DNA of 64,000 nucleotides from Draconibacterium orientale. Lineage in GTDB: Bacteria > Bacteroidota > Bacteroidia > Bacteroidales > Prolixibacteraceae. Made by a program: the position numbers and the translations under genes. Location: positions 5,004,501 to 5,068,500 of the forward strand of contig NZ_CP007451.1 of assembly GCF_000626635.1 (NCBI RefSeq), read 5' to 3'. Each line of letters starts with the position of its first letter. Positions within the stretch are counted from its first letter, which is position 1. The notes beneath the pieces were generated by a model, which ran no database searches, was not told where the DNA came from, and saw only the letters and a program-made list of their open reading frames with translations. Shown piece after piece: positions 43,507 through 53,903 of this stretch.

Positions 43507-45144
43507 CTATTCATTATCCGGCTGAAAATTCGGATAAGTATAATCTATCGGTGGTACAAAGTTTTCTTTAATCGTGCGGATTGCCGTCCAGCGAAGCATG
43601 TTAAAAATAGAACCTGCTTTGTCGTCGGTACCCGAACCACGCGCACCACCGAATGGCTGCTGGCCTACAACAGCACCTGTTGGCTTGTCGTTAATGTAAA
43701 AGTTACCTGCGCAGTTTTCCAAACGTTTTGAAATTTTCTCGATATTGTAACGGCTTTGCGACCAAACAGCACCTGTAAGTGCATAAATCGAAGTTGTATC
43801 AACCAGATCAAGCGTTGCATCCATGTCTTCGTCTTCGTAAACGTAAACCGTAAGCACAGGGCCAAACAACTCTTCTTTCATGGTAATGTAATCTGGTTTT
43901 TTAGCCAGAATAACTGTTGGCTCAACAAAATAACCAACTGATTTATCGCAGTTTCCGCCAAAAATCACTTCAGCATCTTCGTCTTCTTTTGCCTGGTCGA
44001 TAAAACCTTTCAGTTTATCAAACGACGACTCGTCGATAACGGCATTCACGAAATTGGTGAAATCTTCAACCGGCCCCATTTTTACGGTAGCCAGCTCAGC
44101 GCCTAATATCTCTTTTACTTCCGGCCAGATACTTGCCGGAACATAACATCTTGAAGCTGCCGAACATTTCTGTCCCTGGTATTCGAAAGCACCACGCAAC
44201 ATCGCAATGGCCAGTTCGCGTTTTTTAGCTGTAGGATCAGCAAAAATGAAGTCTTTTCCACCCGTCTCGCCAACGATACGTGGGTATGATTTGTATTTGT
44301 AAATGTTCTCGCCAATGGTTTTCCAAATGCTTTGGAATACAGCTGTTGAACCGGTAAAGTGAATTCCGGCAAACTCAGGATGAGTAAGCACAGTATCGGC
44401 AGCAACAGGACCCGATGCATAAACCAGGTTGATAACACCATCAGGTAAACCGGCTTCTTTAAAGATTTCCATAATTACACCAGCTGAATAAACAGCAGTT
44501 TTCGATGGTTTCCAAACGGCAACGTTACCCATCATGGCAGGTGCTGCAGGAAGGTTTCCGGCAATTGATGTAAAGTTGAACGGAGTAAGTGCGAAAACAA
44601 AACCTTCCAACGGACGGTATTCGTTGTAGTTCCAGATACCTTTTGCCGACTCGGGCTGAATTTTATAAATCTCAGTCATTACCTGAACGCCGAAACGTAA
44701 AAAGTCGGCGAACTCACAAGCCGCATCAATTTCGGCCTGGAAAGCATTTTTTGATTGTCCCAGCATCGATGCAGCATTGATTTTTGCACGATATGGTCCT
44801 GCCAAAAGATCAGCTGCTTTCAGGAAAATTGACGCACGGTGTTGCCACGACAGGTTTGCCCACTCTGTTCTGGCTTCCAAAGCCGCATCAATTGCCATTT
44901 CAACGTGGCTGGCATCGCCCTGATTATAATAGCCTAAAGTATGCGCAATTTCGTGAGGTGGAAACATCCGGACTTTTCTGTCGGTATAAACTTCTTTTCC
45001 TCCAATAATCATTGGCTGGTCGAGTTCTTCCGAGCGTAATTCCTGCAATTTAGCCTGCAGCTCTGCTCTTTCCGGAGATCCCGGAGCATAACTTAAAACC
45101 GGTTCGTTTTTAGCAACCGGAACGTTGTAAATTCCTTTTGGCAT
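43507..45144 (-). CDS. pruA: 1-pyrroline-5-carboxylate dehydrogenase (L-glutamate gamma-semialdehyde dehydrogenase)
   Basis: The 545-residue aldehyde dehydrogenase oxidises glutamate semialdehyde to glutamate in proline degradation. Catalytic residues are visible: general base E293 in VGETGGKDF and nucleophile C327 in EYQGQKCSAASR; NAD contact TPFNFTSIAGNLP and the PFGGARGSGTDDKAG end identify the single-function Delta1-P5C subfamily (RocA/PruA type 1). No putA/proline dehydrogenase domain is fused or adjacent. A TAGATTTG -7-like box is present upstream on the minus strand (45190-45197). Confidence 0.94.
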   Translation of the reverse strand: MPKGIYNVPVAKNEPVLSYAPGSPERAELQAKLQELRSEELDQPMIIGGKEVYTDRKVRMFPPHEIAHTLGYYNQGDASHVEMAIDAALEARTEWANLSWQHRASIFLKAADLLAGPYRAKINAASMLGQSKNAFQAEIDAACEFADFLRFGVQVMTEIYKIQPESAKGIWNYNEYRPLEGFVFALTPFNFTSIAGNLPAAPAMMGNVAVWKPSKTAVYSAGVIMEIFKEAGLPDGVINLVYASGPVAADTVLTHPEFAGIHFTGSTAVFQSIWKTIGENIYKYKSYPRIVGETGGKDFIFADPTAKKRELAIAMLRGAFEYQGQKCSAASRCYVPASIWPEVKEILGAELATVKMGPVEDFTNFVNAVIDESSFDKLKGFIDQAKEDEDAEVIFGGNCDKSVGYFVEPTVILAKKPDYITMKEELFGPVLTVYVYEDEDMDATLDLVDTTSIYALTGAVWSQSRYNIEKISKRLENCAGNFYINDKPTGAVVGQQPFGGARGSGTDDKAGSIFNMLRWTAIRTIKENFVPPIDYTYPNFQPDNE

Positions 45145-45400
45145 AATTCTTTAATATTTATCGTTTGTAATTCTTCTGGTCTGTTTATGCAAATCTAAAA
45201 AATCGCATTCTCACAAAGCATAACAAAAATCATAATCGAAAAACAGAGTTTAAATCAACCGTCTTATAGCCAAACATTTAGAACAAAAACCCTTAAAAAC
45301 AAAATAAAAATCAGGTTTTCAGTTTCCCATTTTGACAATTTTTCCCCGAAAAATCGTTTGATTTGCCGAGACGTACCTGTTTTTTAATATTTTTACATTA

Positions 45401-47482
45401 TTGTTAAAAAGGATATATAAAATATTAGCAGAAAGATTCTGGGCTGCTAAAACTGATCATGAAAAAAGGCAGCTTTTTCAGCTTCTGTTATTTTGGGAAG
45501 TTGCGGGAGTTCTGTCGTTATTTTTATCGATACGCGAGCTAATTCTTGCGGCGCCTAAAAGCGATCTGGTGAGCTATCTTCTTCTTCTTTCGGTTTCAAT
45601 TTTAGGCATAGTTTGCACTTTTAATGCAAAAAAGAATTGCGCCACCAATGTTATTTTTTCGTTACCCGTTTTTATTTACGCCTTTTACATCTCGGACTTA
45701 ACACAACATGCACCGCTAATTGAAACAGTACATCTTTCGGTGTGGTGGCTAATGGCCGGGCTGGTTTTTCTGTACTATTTCTCGTTGATGGAAACTCGGG
45801 TGATCATTTACTTTTTTGTGTCGCTGGCGCTAATTTGTTTTCACCTGCTGAAAGCCGGACATTTAAGCGATGCATTTACTTATTTCGATCCTTTTGCCAG
45901 CAACCCTGTTTTAATATTCACAGCCTTTTTTCTGGCAACCTTTTATCTCCGTAAAAAACTGATTACAAACATTGAAGTTCTGACCGAGGAAATCAACTCG
46001 AAAAACGAAGCAATTCACCGTGTTTTACAAAACACTTCGTTTCTGATTTCGCGACTACGCGCCTTACGCGACGAAGACGGAAATATCACCAACCTGGTGG
46101 TGGAAAAAATAAACAATGCCTTTGAAGCGGCTTTTAAACGCAATTTGTACGAAGTGCAGGAACAGGAAGCCGAATACGTATTCGACCTTATTTTTAAAGG
46201 CCGCTTTGATGTAAACAAAACCGTTCTTTTCAATAAAAAGAGTGTGACTGAGTTTTATGCCGACACCCTCGATAAATGGTTTAAAATTCATGTGCTAAAT
46301 CCATCCTACAACTCCTACTACCTGGTTTTTGAAGACATTACAAAAACCAAAAAGCAGCTTGCAGATTTGGAAGCCAGCAAACGGCGCTACAAAGTACTAC
46401 TTGAGGCGATTCCTGATATTTTCTTTGTTATTGATAAGGATGGTATTTACGAGGACTTTGTAATAAAAGAAGGCAACCTGTTTAAAATTGAGGACTCGAA
46501 TATTATTGGCAGCTCTATTTTTAATGCCGGATTTCCGGATAAATTGGCACACAAGATCTACTCATGTATTCAGCATTGTATTAAAAACGACACGATTGAA
46601 AGTATTGAATACTCGTTAAATACTCCCAACGGAACATTTATGTTCGAAATGCGCCTGGCCAAACTCAATGCCAATGCAGTAATTTCGGTGGCGCGCGATA
46701 TTACCAAACGTAAAACTGCAGAATTCGGTCTGGAAAAAGCACTCGTAAAAGCAGAAGAATCCGATCGGTTAAAATCGGCGTTCCTCGCTAACCTGTCGCA
46801 TGAGATTCGCACACCAATGAACATTATCTCCAACTTTACGCGCATGCTGGCCGATGATTCGCTCGATGGATTGGAACGACTGGAACTCACCGAAGCCATC
46901 ACACAAAACGGTCAGCAATTATTAAATATGATCGACAACACGGTGCATCTGGCAAAAATTGAAACCGAGAATATTCCGGTTCATGCCACTTTCAGCAAAA
47001 TAAATCCGCTGCTTCGCGAAATTTACAATGCCTATTTTGCCGAACTTCCGGATAGCAAGGATATTCGCATTAGCTTAAAAACCGATGTTGCCACTCCTGA
47101 ATTTGGCTTTTCTACCGATCCGCAGTTACTGAAAGAGGCGATGACAATTTTGGTTGACAACGCTGTAAAATACACCTTAAGCGGACAAGTTACTTTCGGC
47201 TTTGAGATGGTACGCAACGACTTTGTGAAGTTTTATGTTGCCGACACTGGAATTGGTATTCCTGAGGAAGATTACGAACACATCTTCAGTCGTTTTTACC
47301 GCGTGCAGAATAAAATAAACCAAACGACTTCAGGTTCCGGAATTGGATTGCCAATTGCCCAGCATTACGTTACGCTTTTGGGCGGGGAATTGGAATTTGA
47401 ATCGAAAGTGGATAAAGGAAGTAATTTCTGGTTTATGCTACCTTTTAGCGACGGACGAGGTTACATGAAAATCGTAAGCTAA
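45401..47482 (+). CDS. PAS-domain sensor histidine kinase with N-terminal membrane region
   Basis: The 693-residue protein has six or so N-terminal membrane helices (residues about 25-185), two PAS-like regions (about 200-310 and 325-440), and a full kinase core: H-box FLANLSHEIRTPMN (H at about 467), N-box DNAVKYTLSG, G1 DTGIGIPEED and G2 GSGIGLPIA. There is no receiver domain and no response regulator beside it, so it is an orphan kinase; its signal is unknown. The frame begins with TTG 45401; I see no better in-frame ATG. Confidence 0.88.
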   Translation: MLKRIYKILAERFWAAKTDHEKRQLFQLLLFWEVAGVLSLFLSIRELILAAPKSDLVSYLLLLSVSILGIVCTFNAKKNCATNVIFSLPVFIYAFYISDLTQHAPLIETVHLSVWWLMAGLVFLYYFSLMETRVIIYFFVSLALICFHLLKAGHLSDAFTYFDPFASNPVLIFTAFFLATFYLRKKLITNIEVLTEEINSKNEAIHRVLQNTSFLISRLRALRDEDGNITNLVVEKINNAFEAAFKRNLYEVQEQEAEYVFDLIFKGRFDVNKTVLFNKKSVTEFYADTLDKWFKIHVLNPSYNSYYLVFEDITKTKKQLADLEASKRRYKVLLEAIPDIFFVIDKDGIYEDFVIKEGNLFKIEDSNIIGSSIFNAGFPDKLAHKIYSCIQHCIKNDTIESIEYSLNTPNGTFMFEMRLAKLNANAVISVARDITKRKTAEFGLEKALVKAEESDRLKSAFLANLSHEIRTPMNIISNFTRMLADDSLDGLERLELTEAITQNGQQLLNMIDNTVHLAKIETENIPVHATFSKINPLLREIYNAYFAELPDSKDIRISLKTDVATPEFGFSTDPQLLKEAMTILVDNAVKYTLSGQVTFGFEMVRNDFVKFYVADTGIGIPEEDYEHIFSRFYRVQNKINQTTSGSGIGLPIAQHYVTLLGGELEFESKVDKGSNFWFMLPFSDGRGYMKIVS

Positions 47483-47608
47483 TGTCAGTTGGCAGTTCCA
47501 GTTAAGAGTTTTCAGACGCAGTTGACAGTTTTCGGTTGCAGTTTTCAATTGGTTGTCAAACATTTCAAACTATTTCAAACAACAGAAACCAGAAACAATA
47601 TCAACCAC

Positions 47609-48895
47609 TTAGTACCTGTTTATAACGGAATTTAATTGACGGTATCCGACCAACCTGTCATAACGGCCGGCTAAATCACGGTAATACACCAGAATCTGAT
47701 AATCATTACTGGTTTCCCAAAAGCTTCCTTCAATATTGGTGTGGTCGGCTACTTTTGCTCCCTGCGGCACATAAACGTAGATATAATTATAATAGCCCTG
47801 CTTTAACAACAAAGTCAATTCATATTCTCCGCGCTCGAAATTATAGGTCATTTCATTGCTTTTGTTGGCATTCCAGTTGCTTAGCGCTCCAAATACATTC
47901 ACCGATCCACCAAGTAACGGCGCTTCCAGTGGCAATGTAAAATGCACAAAGGTATAATCGCACTCGGTATCATAATCGCGCACCTCCTGGTCCTGGCTTT
48001 CCACCACGTACATCCCGTTCATTTCTTCGTACGAGAAAAACGGTTTATTGGCACGCACTTCATCAATTTTAACTGTTTTATGAAAATAAGGCCGGTGAAA
48101 ATCGGTGGCAATCACATTTTCGCCATTCATCCGGTTGGTTCGATTGTCGAAATACCGAAACTCGTTTCCTGCCGGAAATACATTTTCGCGGTTATAATCG
48201 TAATCCAAAATCCCTTCCCGGATATACAGTGGCTTCAAATTTCGAATGGCATTATCCCAACGGTTATTCTGCATAATTACCACCTTCACTTCTTCTCGCG
48301 GATTTAAGATAGACAAATTGGGATGGTGTATTTTAAAATCAACCTCGTGGTTGCTGCCTTCAAAAGCATCGGCGGTGGCGCGCCGCACCGTTCCTTCAAT
48401 ACGTACAGCATTTTCGTAGATATAAAAACGTTTCGTTAAAACCACCTTTTCCTTATCCTGATCTTCATAAACCACCAAAACATAATTTCCCGAAAGTTTA
48501 AAGCGCATCTGATCATTGGGCAATTCAATACGGTAATTTACATAGCTAAAAGTGGTGTTAAACGACAAAGCATAATCATCAACAGGATTTTCGATAAAAC
48601 CATCGATGTATTCGTCCTGCGAAATAAAACTCTCGTTCCAGTCGGCATCGCAATGCACCACGGTGTAGTAATAATCTTTTACCCCTTCCGAAAGGTCATC
48701 GAATTTAAAAACCAATGTAATGTTTTCGTTCAGTCCCATTACCGGGTTCGAGAGCTCGAAACCACTCCTATAGGCCTGCACCGTTTTTATATTCTCGCGG
48801 TTAATGGCATTTTCGTAGTAAAAATTCTCCTCCTGCCCTATGGCCCCCAAACTTAAAATCAGGAATAATATAGTGGTCAAAAAAACAGTTTTCAT
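47609..48895 (-). CDS. Type IX secretion system plug protein (former DUF5103)
   Basis: The 428-residue protein has a signal peptide (KTVFLTTILFLILSLGAIGQ) and the family landmarks VQAYRSGFELSNPVMGLNE, YYYTVVHCDADWNES, FVHFTLPLEAPLLGGSVNVFG-type strand and YNFERGEYELTLLLKQGYYNY, ending LNSVINRY. The family closes the periplasmic side of the SprA translocon when it is idle in the gliding/type IX secretion system. Its presence supports assignment to Bacteroidota with a T9SS. Confidence 0.85.
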   Translation of the reverse strand: MKTVFLTTILFLILSLGAIGQEENFYYENAINRENIKTVQAYRSGFELSNPVMGLNENITLVFKFDDLSEGVKDYYYTVVHCDADWNESFISQDEYIDGFIENPVDDYALSFNTTFSYVNYRIELPNDQMRFKLSGNYVLVVYEDQDKEKVVLTKRFYIYENAVRIEGTVRRATADAFEGSNHEVDFKIHHPNLSILNPREEVKVVIMQNNRWDNAIRNLKPLYIREGILDYDYNRENVFPAGNEFRYFDNRTNRMNGENVIATDFHRPYFHKTVKIDEVRANKPFFSYEEMNGMYVVESQDQEVRDYDTECDYTFVHFTLPLEAPLLGGSVNVFGALSNWNANKSNEMTYNFERGEYELTLLLKQGYYNYIYVYVPQGAKVADHTNIEGSFWETSNDYQILVYYRDLAGRYDRLVGYRQLNSVINRY

Positions 48896-49251
48896 TTGTT
48901 TTGCTTTGTTATTGTTGGTATTGTTCTGCCCTTACTTTTTTCGCAATTATTCTTTTCTAAAAAACAGCTAAAATGCTTACTAACTGTATCGCAAAAAATA
49001 GTGCATGCCTTGTTAAAACGTAAAAATCTGCAATTCGTATCTCATATCAAAACCGAAAACACAAATTTCGCAGAAATGTGTCGCCTTTTTATAGTTAAAT
49101 CGTTAAAATAGATAACAAAATGTTAATTTAATCTGAAGATAAATAACGACGGAATTAATTTCTTATTTCATTCAACTACTGACACTTACGAATACTATTC
49201 CGATATACACATATCTTCATATTTGAAACCGTTGAACTTTTGCTATAAAGC

Positions 49252-49283
49252 ATTGCGAAAAGCCAATAAAATTAATACTTTTG
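49252..49283 (+). promoter_or_regulatory. Bacteroidota-type promoter of the nqr operon
   Basis: ATTG (49252-49255), 20-nt spacer, TACTTTTG (49276-49283); 32 nt before the nqrA start. The best promoter match in the window. Confidence 0.65.
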
Positions 49284-49315
49284 CCCACTTAAAAATAATA
49301 CATTCTTAATTCAAT

Positions 49316-50662
49316 ATGTCAGAAGTAATTAAGTTAAGGAAAGGGCTTAATATAAAGCTAAAAGGAAGTGCAGAAAAGGCACTTGACAAATTGCCGGTTC
49401 CGGCAACAGTAGCTCTGAAACCCACCGATTTTCCGGGACTTACTCCAAAACTTAGTGTAAAAGTTGACGCTGAGGTTAAAGCCGGCGACGCTTTGTTCTA
49501 CGACAAATATCATCCCGAAATCTTATTTACTGCTCCCCTTGGAGGAAAAGTAGTATCGATTAACCGTGGTGAACGTCGTAAAATTTTGGAAGTAGTTATT
49601 GCAACCGACGAGAAAATTGGTTCAGCCGAATTTAAAAAAGCTGATCCATCAACCTTATCGGCGGAAGAGGTGAAGGAACAAATTTTGAAAAGTGGTTTAT
49701 GGCCGTTTATCAAAAAACGTCCGTATGGTATTATCGCCAATCCGGAGGAGAAACCAAAAGCCATTTACATTTCAACATTCGACACGGCTCCATTGGCACC
49801 CGATTACAATTTTGTTATCGATGGCCAAATGGATACATTCCAAACCGGTGTTAACGCATTGGCTCAACTTACCGAAGGAAAAGTAAACCTTGGAGTTTCA
49901 AAGGATTCGGCTTTTACTTCGCTAAAAAATGTTGTGGTTAATACGTTCGAGGGTCCTCACCCTGCAGGTAACGTTGGTATTCAAATCGCCAATACATCTC
50001 CGATTAACAAGGGAGAAGTGGTTTGGACCATTAACGTTCAGGATGTATTGTTTATTGGTCGCCTGTTCGAAACCGGAAAAGTTGATTTTACAAAAGCTGT
50101 TGCTTTAACCGGATCAGAGGTTAAAACACCTAAATATTACCAAACTACTTTGGGTGCACCTGTTGCTACAATAGTTGGCGGTAAATTGGTAGAAGCCGAT
50201 TACAACCAGCGTATTATCAGCGGTAACGTACTTACCGGAACCAAAGTATCTGAAAAAAGCTATGTTGGTTTTTACGATTCGCACATCAGTGTTATTCCTG
50301 AAGGCGATGAGTACGAATTTTTAGGCTGGGCCGATCCTGGTTTTAACAAATTCAGTGCAACCAAAGCCTATTTCGGAAAATTGTTCCCGAAAAAAGAGTA
50401 CACAATGAATGCCAACATACATGGTGGCGAACGCGCTTTTGTTTTGTCGAACCAATACGAAAAACTGGTTCCTATGGATATTCTTCCGGTTTACCTGTTA
50501 AAGGCAATCCTGGTGAATGATCTTGACAAAATGGAAAACTTTGGTATTTATGAAGTAATAGAAGAAGACTTCGCCTTGTGTGAATACGCCTGTACTTCAA
50601 AAATCGAGGTTCAGAAAATTTTGCGCGAAGGAATTAATACCATGATCAAAGAGCTTGGTTAA
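49316..50662 (+). CDS. nqrA: Na+-translocating NADH:quinone reductase subunit A
   Basis: NqrA is the cytoplasmic, quinone-associated subunit of the sodium pump. The 448-residue protein has the biotinyl/RnfC-like N-terminal region (KVDAEVKAGDALFYDKYHPE, SPLGGKVVSINRGERR type), then GPHPAGNVGIQI and FGKLFPKKEYTMNANIHGGERAF, and the ending EYACTSKIEVQKILREGI. First gene of nqrABCDEF, all in order with short spacers. Confidence 0.95.
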   Translation: MSEVIKLRKGLNIKLKGSAEKALDKLPVPATVALKPTDFPGLTPKLSVKVDAEVKAGDALFYDKYHPEILFTAPLGGKVVSINRGERRKILEVVIATDEKIGSAEFKKADPSTLSAEEVKEQILKSGLWPFIKKRPYGIIANPEEKPKAIYISTFDTAPLAPDYNFVIDGQMDTFQTGVNALAQLTEGKVNLGVSKDSAFTSLKNVVVNTFEGPHPAGNVGIQIANTSPINKGEVVWTINVQDVLFIGRLFETGKVDFTKAVALTGSEVKTPKYYQTTLGAPVATIVGGKLVEADYNQRIISGNVLTGTKVSEKSYVGFYDSHISVIPEGDEYEFLGWADPGFNKFSATKAYFGKLFPKKEYTMNANIHGGERAFVLSNQYEKLVPMDILPVYLLKAILVNDLDKMENFGIYEVIEEDFALCEYACTSKIEVQKILREGINTMIKELG

Positions 50663-50694
50663 TCATTACAAGTAACTAATTAGTCTTTTAAGAG

Positions 50695-51876
50695 ATGAAA
50701 TTTATAAAAAACTTTTTTGAAAGGACAGAACCGCTGGTTCAGAAGGGAGCCAAATACCACTGGCTCAATTCGGTACACGACGGATTCTTTACATTTTTAT
50801 ACACGCCAAAAACCACGTCGAAAACGGGTACGCACATTCACGATTACATCGATTTGAAACGTACCATGTCGATTGTTGTTTTATCGGTGGTTCCGGCTTT
50901 GTTGTTCGGAATGTACAACGTAGGAGTGCAGCACTTTAAAGCCATTGGCGAATTGGCCTCAACAGGATTTTTCGACATCTTCCTGTTTGGTTTAATTAAA
51001 GTACTTCCAATTGTAATTGTATCGTATGCAGTAGGTTTAGGAATTGAATTCGTTTTCGCTCAACTGCGCGGTCACGAAATTCAGGAAGGATTTCTGGTAT
51101 CGGGTATGCTTATTCCACTTATTATGCCTGTAAATACTCCGCTTTGGATGATTGCTGTTGCAACAGCTTTTGCCGTAATTCTGGGTAAAGAGGTATTTGG
51201 TGGAACCGGAATGAACATCTGGAACCCGGCGCTGGTAGCACGTGCTTTCCTTTTCTTCGCTTATCCGGCACAAATGTCGGGCGACTCGGTTTGGATTGCA
51301 TTAAAAGACACCGATAAAGTAGTTGACGGTTTTTCAGGAGCAACTCCAATGGCCGATGCAGCAGCAGGACACTTAAATTACAGTGTAGCCGATGCATTCT
51401 TTGGTTTTATCCCCGGATCGATTGGTGAAACATCGACACTGGCCATTCTTATCGGAGCTGTATTGTTGATCATTACCGGAATCGGAAGCTGGAAAATTAT
51501 GGTTTCAACCATTGCCGGTGGTGCAGTAATGGGACTTATCCTTAACGCATTTTCGGGCAGTGCAGGTTTATCGCCTGAAGTTGCTACTTACTTTTCAATG
51601 CCTTTCTGGCATCACTTAATTTTAGGTGGTTTTATGTTTGGTGCAATTTTTATGGCAACCGACCCGGTTTCGGCAGCACAAACCGAAAAAGGAAAGTGGA
51701 TCTACGGATTCCTGATCGGTATTCTGGCCATCATTTTCCGTGTGATCAACCCGGCCTTCCCTGAAGGTATGATGTTGGCCATTCTGCTGATGAACACATT
51801 TGCTCCGCTTATCGACCACTACGTTGTAGCCGGTCATGTGAAGAGAAGAGTAAAACGAGCTAAAGTTTCTGCATAA
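50695..51876 (+). CDS. nqrB: Na+-translocating NADH:quinone reductase subunit B
   Basis: The 393-residue integral membrane subunit. The FMN-attachment motif SGATPM is present with the covalently modified threonine at about residue 217; NIWNPALVARAFLFFAYP and ATDPVSAAQTEKGKW are conserved. It contributes most of the sodium channel and the first membrane flavin. Starts 32 nt after nqrA. Confidence 0.95.
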   Translation: MKFIKNFFERTEPLVQKGAKYHWLNSVHDGFFTFLYTPKTTSKTGTHIHDYIDLKRTMSIVVLSVVPALLFGMYNVGVQHFKAIGELASTGFFDIFLFGLIKVLPIVIVSYAVGLGIEFVFAQLRGHEIQEGFLVSGMLIPLIMPVNTPLWMIAVATAFAVILGKEVFGGTGMNIWNPALVARAFLFFAYPAQMSGDSVWIALKDTDKVVDGFSGATPMADAAAGHLNYSVADAFFGFIPGSIGETSTLAILIGAVLLIITGIGSWKIMVSTIAGGAVMGLILNAFSGSAGLSPEVATYFSMPFWHHLILGGFMFGAIFMATDPVSAAQTEKGKWIYGFLIGILAIIFRVINPAFPEGMMLAILLMNTFAPLIDHYVVAGHVKRRVKRAKVSA

Positions 51877-51892
51877 TTAAAACGAAGAAAAG

Positions 51893-52590
51893 ATGGACAG
51901 AAATAGTAATACTTACACATTTTTATATGCAGCCATTATGGTAATTATTGTGGCTGCCGTTCTTGCTTCGGTTTCAATGGCATTAAAGCCAGCGCAGAAA
52001 AAGAACGTGGAGATAGAGAAAAACAAAATATCCTGGCATCGGTAAATATTGAAAGTACTGCAGAGACAGCAGAAGCTATTTACGCTGAAAAAATTGTTGA
52101 CGAGTACCTTGTTAATACAAAAGGTGAAAAAGTTGACGGTAACGCTTTCACTACCGACCTGAAAAAAGAACGTGCCAAGAGTTTCGACGAAATGGTACTT
52201 CCTGTATTTGTTTGCGACACCGAAGAAGGAAGAAAATATGTACTTCCTGTTTACGGAGCCGGTCTTTGGGGACCTATCTGGGGATATGTTTCGGTTAGCG
52301 ACGATATGAATACCATTTTCGGAGCGAATTTCGACCACGAAGGTGAAACTCCGGGACTGGGTGCTGAAATTTCGACCACTGGTTTTGAAGAGCAATTTAA
52401 AGGAAAAGAGATCTTTGATAATTCAGGAGAATTGGTTTCTATTCTGGTTGCAAAAACCGGTCAGGTTGCTCCTGAAGAGCATAAGGTTGACGGAATCTCA
52501 GGTGGTACAATTACAAGTAAAGGTCTGGAAGCCATGTTGAAAGACGACTTTACAGGATATGAAGCATTCTTAAACAAGAATAAAAATTAA
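51893..52590 (+). pseudogene. nqrC: nqrC, apparent one-base deletion after residue 42 (probably a base-call error)
   Basis: NqrC carries the second covalently bound FMN. ATG 51893 gives MDRNSNTYTFLYAAIMVIIV, a single membrane anchor, up to VEIEKN; then the frame breaks and stops at 52043. Adding one A to the A run at 52020-52024 gives EKKQNILASVNIESTAET and a continuous 232-residue protein to 52590, with the flavinylation motif SGGTIT intact near the end. Every other nqr gene is intact and spacing is normal, so either the real gene is whole or the pump is newly dead. I favour the first. Confidence 0.88.
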
Positions 52591-52595
52591 GAGAG

Positions 52596-53240
52596 ATGAG
52601 CGAACCATTATTTTCAAAGAAAAATTTAAAATTACTGTCGGATCCGATAAACGACAGTAACCCGATTACCGTGCAGGTTTTGGGTATTTGCTCAGCGCTG
52701 GCTGTTACTGCACAATTGAAACCGTCAATTGTAATGACAATTTCAGTTATGGCTGTTTTGGCATTTGCAAACGTGATTATTTCATTGTTACGAAATACAA
52801 TTCCTAACCGAATCCGAATTATTGTTCAGCTGGTAGTTATTGCCGCACTGGTAATTTTGGTAGACCAGGTACTTCGTGCTTACGTGTACGATGTAAGCAA
52901 GCAGCTTTCGGTGTTTGTTGGATTAATTATTACCAACTGTATTATCATGGGTCGTTTGGAAGCTTTTGCGTTGGGTAACCGCCCATGGCAATCGTTCCTC
53001 GATGGAATTGGAAACGCAGCCGGATACGGTTTTATTCTTATCGTAGTTGGTTTCTTCCGCGAATTGCTGGGATCTGGCTCTTTACTGGGTTATAAAATAA
53101 TCCCCGACAGCTGGTACATTGCGAACGGTGGTTTTTACGAAAACAACGGACTGATGGTACTTTCGCCAATGGCACTTATTGTGGTTGGTGTAATTATCTG
53201 GGTTCAGCGTAGCCGTAACCGTAAACTAATTGAAGATTAA
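52596..53240 (+). CDS. nqrD: Na+-translocating NADH:quinone reductase subunit D
   Basis: The 214-residue membrane subunit with six helices; [17 protein letters not shown] and [17 protein letters not shown] are the conserved regions, the latter holding one of the two cysteines that ligate the membrane iron centre shared with NqrE. It starts five bases after nqrC. Confidence 0.95.
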   Translation: MSEPLFSKKNLKLLSDPINDSNPITVQVLGICSALAVTAQLKPSIVMTISVMAVLAFANVIISLLRNTIPNRIRIIVQLVVIAALVILVDQVLRAYVYDVSKQLSVFVGLIITNCIIMGRLEAFALGNRPWQSFLDGIGNAAGYGFILIVVGFFRELLGSGSLLGYKIIPDSWYIANGGFYENNGLMVLSPMALIVVGVIIWVQRSRNRKLIED

Positions 53241-53264
53241 TTGTAACGCAAAAACAAAATTCAA

Positions 53265-53882
53265 ATGGAAAATCTGATTAATATATTTGTTAAGTCAATT
53301 TTTATTGAAAACATGGTATTTGCGTACTTCTTCGGAATGTGCTCGTATTTGGCTGTTTCGAAAAAAGTAAGTACTGCAACCGGTTTGGGAATTGCTGTAG
53401 TTTTTGTGTTAGGAATTACGGTACCGGTTAACTACCTGTTAGAGAAATTTGTATTAAATGAAGGTGCTTTGGTTTGGTTAGGCGAAAGCTTTGCCAATGT
53501 TGACCTAAGCTTCCTACGCTTTATCATGTTTATTGCCATAATTGCATCAATGGTTCAGTTGGTGGAAATGATTGTGGAGAAATTTGCACCGGTGCTGTAC
53601 AACCAGCTGGGTATTTTCCTTCCGCTTATTGCAGTAAACTGTGCTATTCTTGGAGGATCGTTATTCCTGCAGCAAAAAGCTTTTGTTAACGTGGGCGAAG
53701 CTACCGTTTACGGTATTGGTTCGGGCGTTGGCTGGTTGCTGGCAATTGTAGGTATTGCGGCCATCAGGGAAAAGATCGAATACTCACAAATACCTGGCCC
53801 GCTTCGTGGACTTGGAATTACATTTATTGTAACCGGTTTAATGGGATTGGCATTTATGGGATTCGGCGGAATTAAATTGTAG
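53265..53882 (+). CDS. nqrE: Na+-translocating NADH:quinone reductase subunit E
   Basis: The 205-residue membrane subunit, paralogous to NqrD in inverted topology. [20 protein letters not shown] and [18 protein letters not shown] hold the conserved cysteines of the intramembrane iron site. Length is standard. Confidence 0.95.
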   Translation: MENLINIFVKSIFIENMVFAYFFGMCSYLAVSKKVSTATGLGIAVVFVLGITVPVNYLLEKFVLNEGALVWLGESFANVDLSFLRFIMFIAIIASMVQLVEMIVEKFAPVLYNQLGIFLPLIAVNCAILGGSLFLQQKAFVNVGEATVYGIGSGVGWLLAIVGIAAIREKIEYSQIPGPLRGLGITFIVTGLMGLAFMGFGGIKL

Positions 53883-53903
53883 AATTAAAAAACAATTAGC
53901 AAG

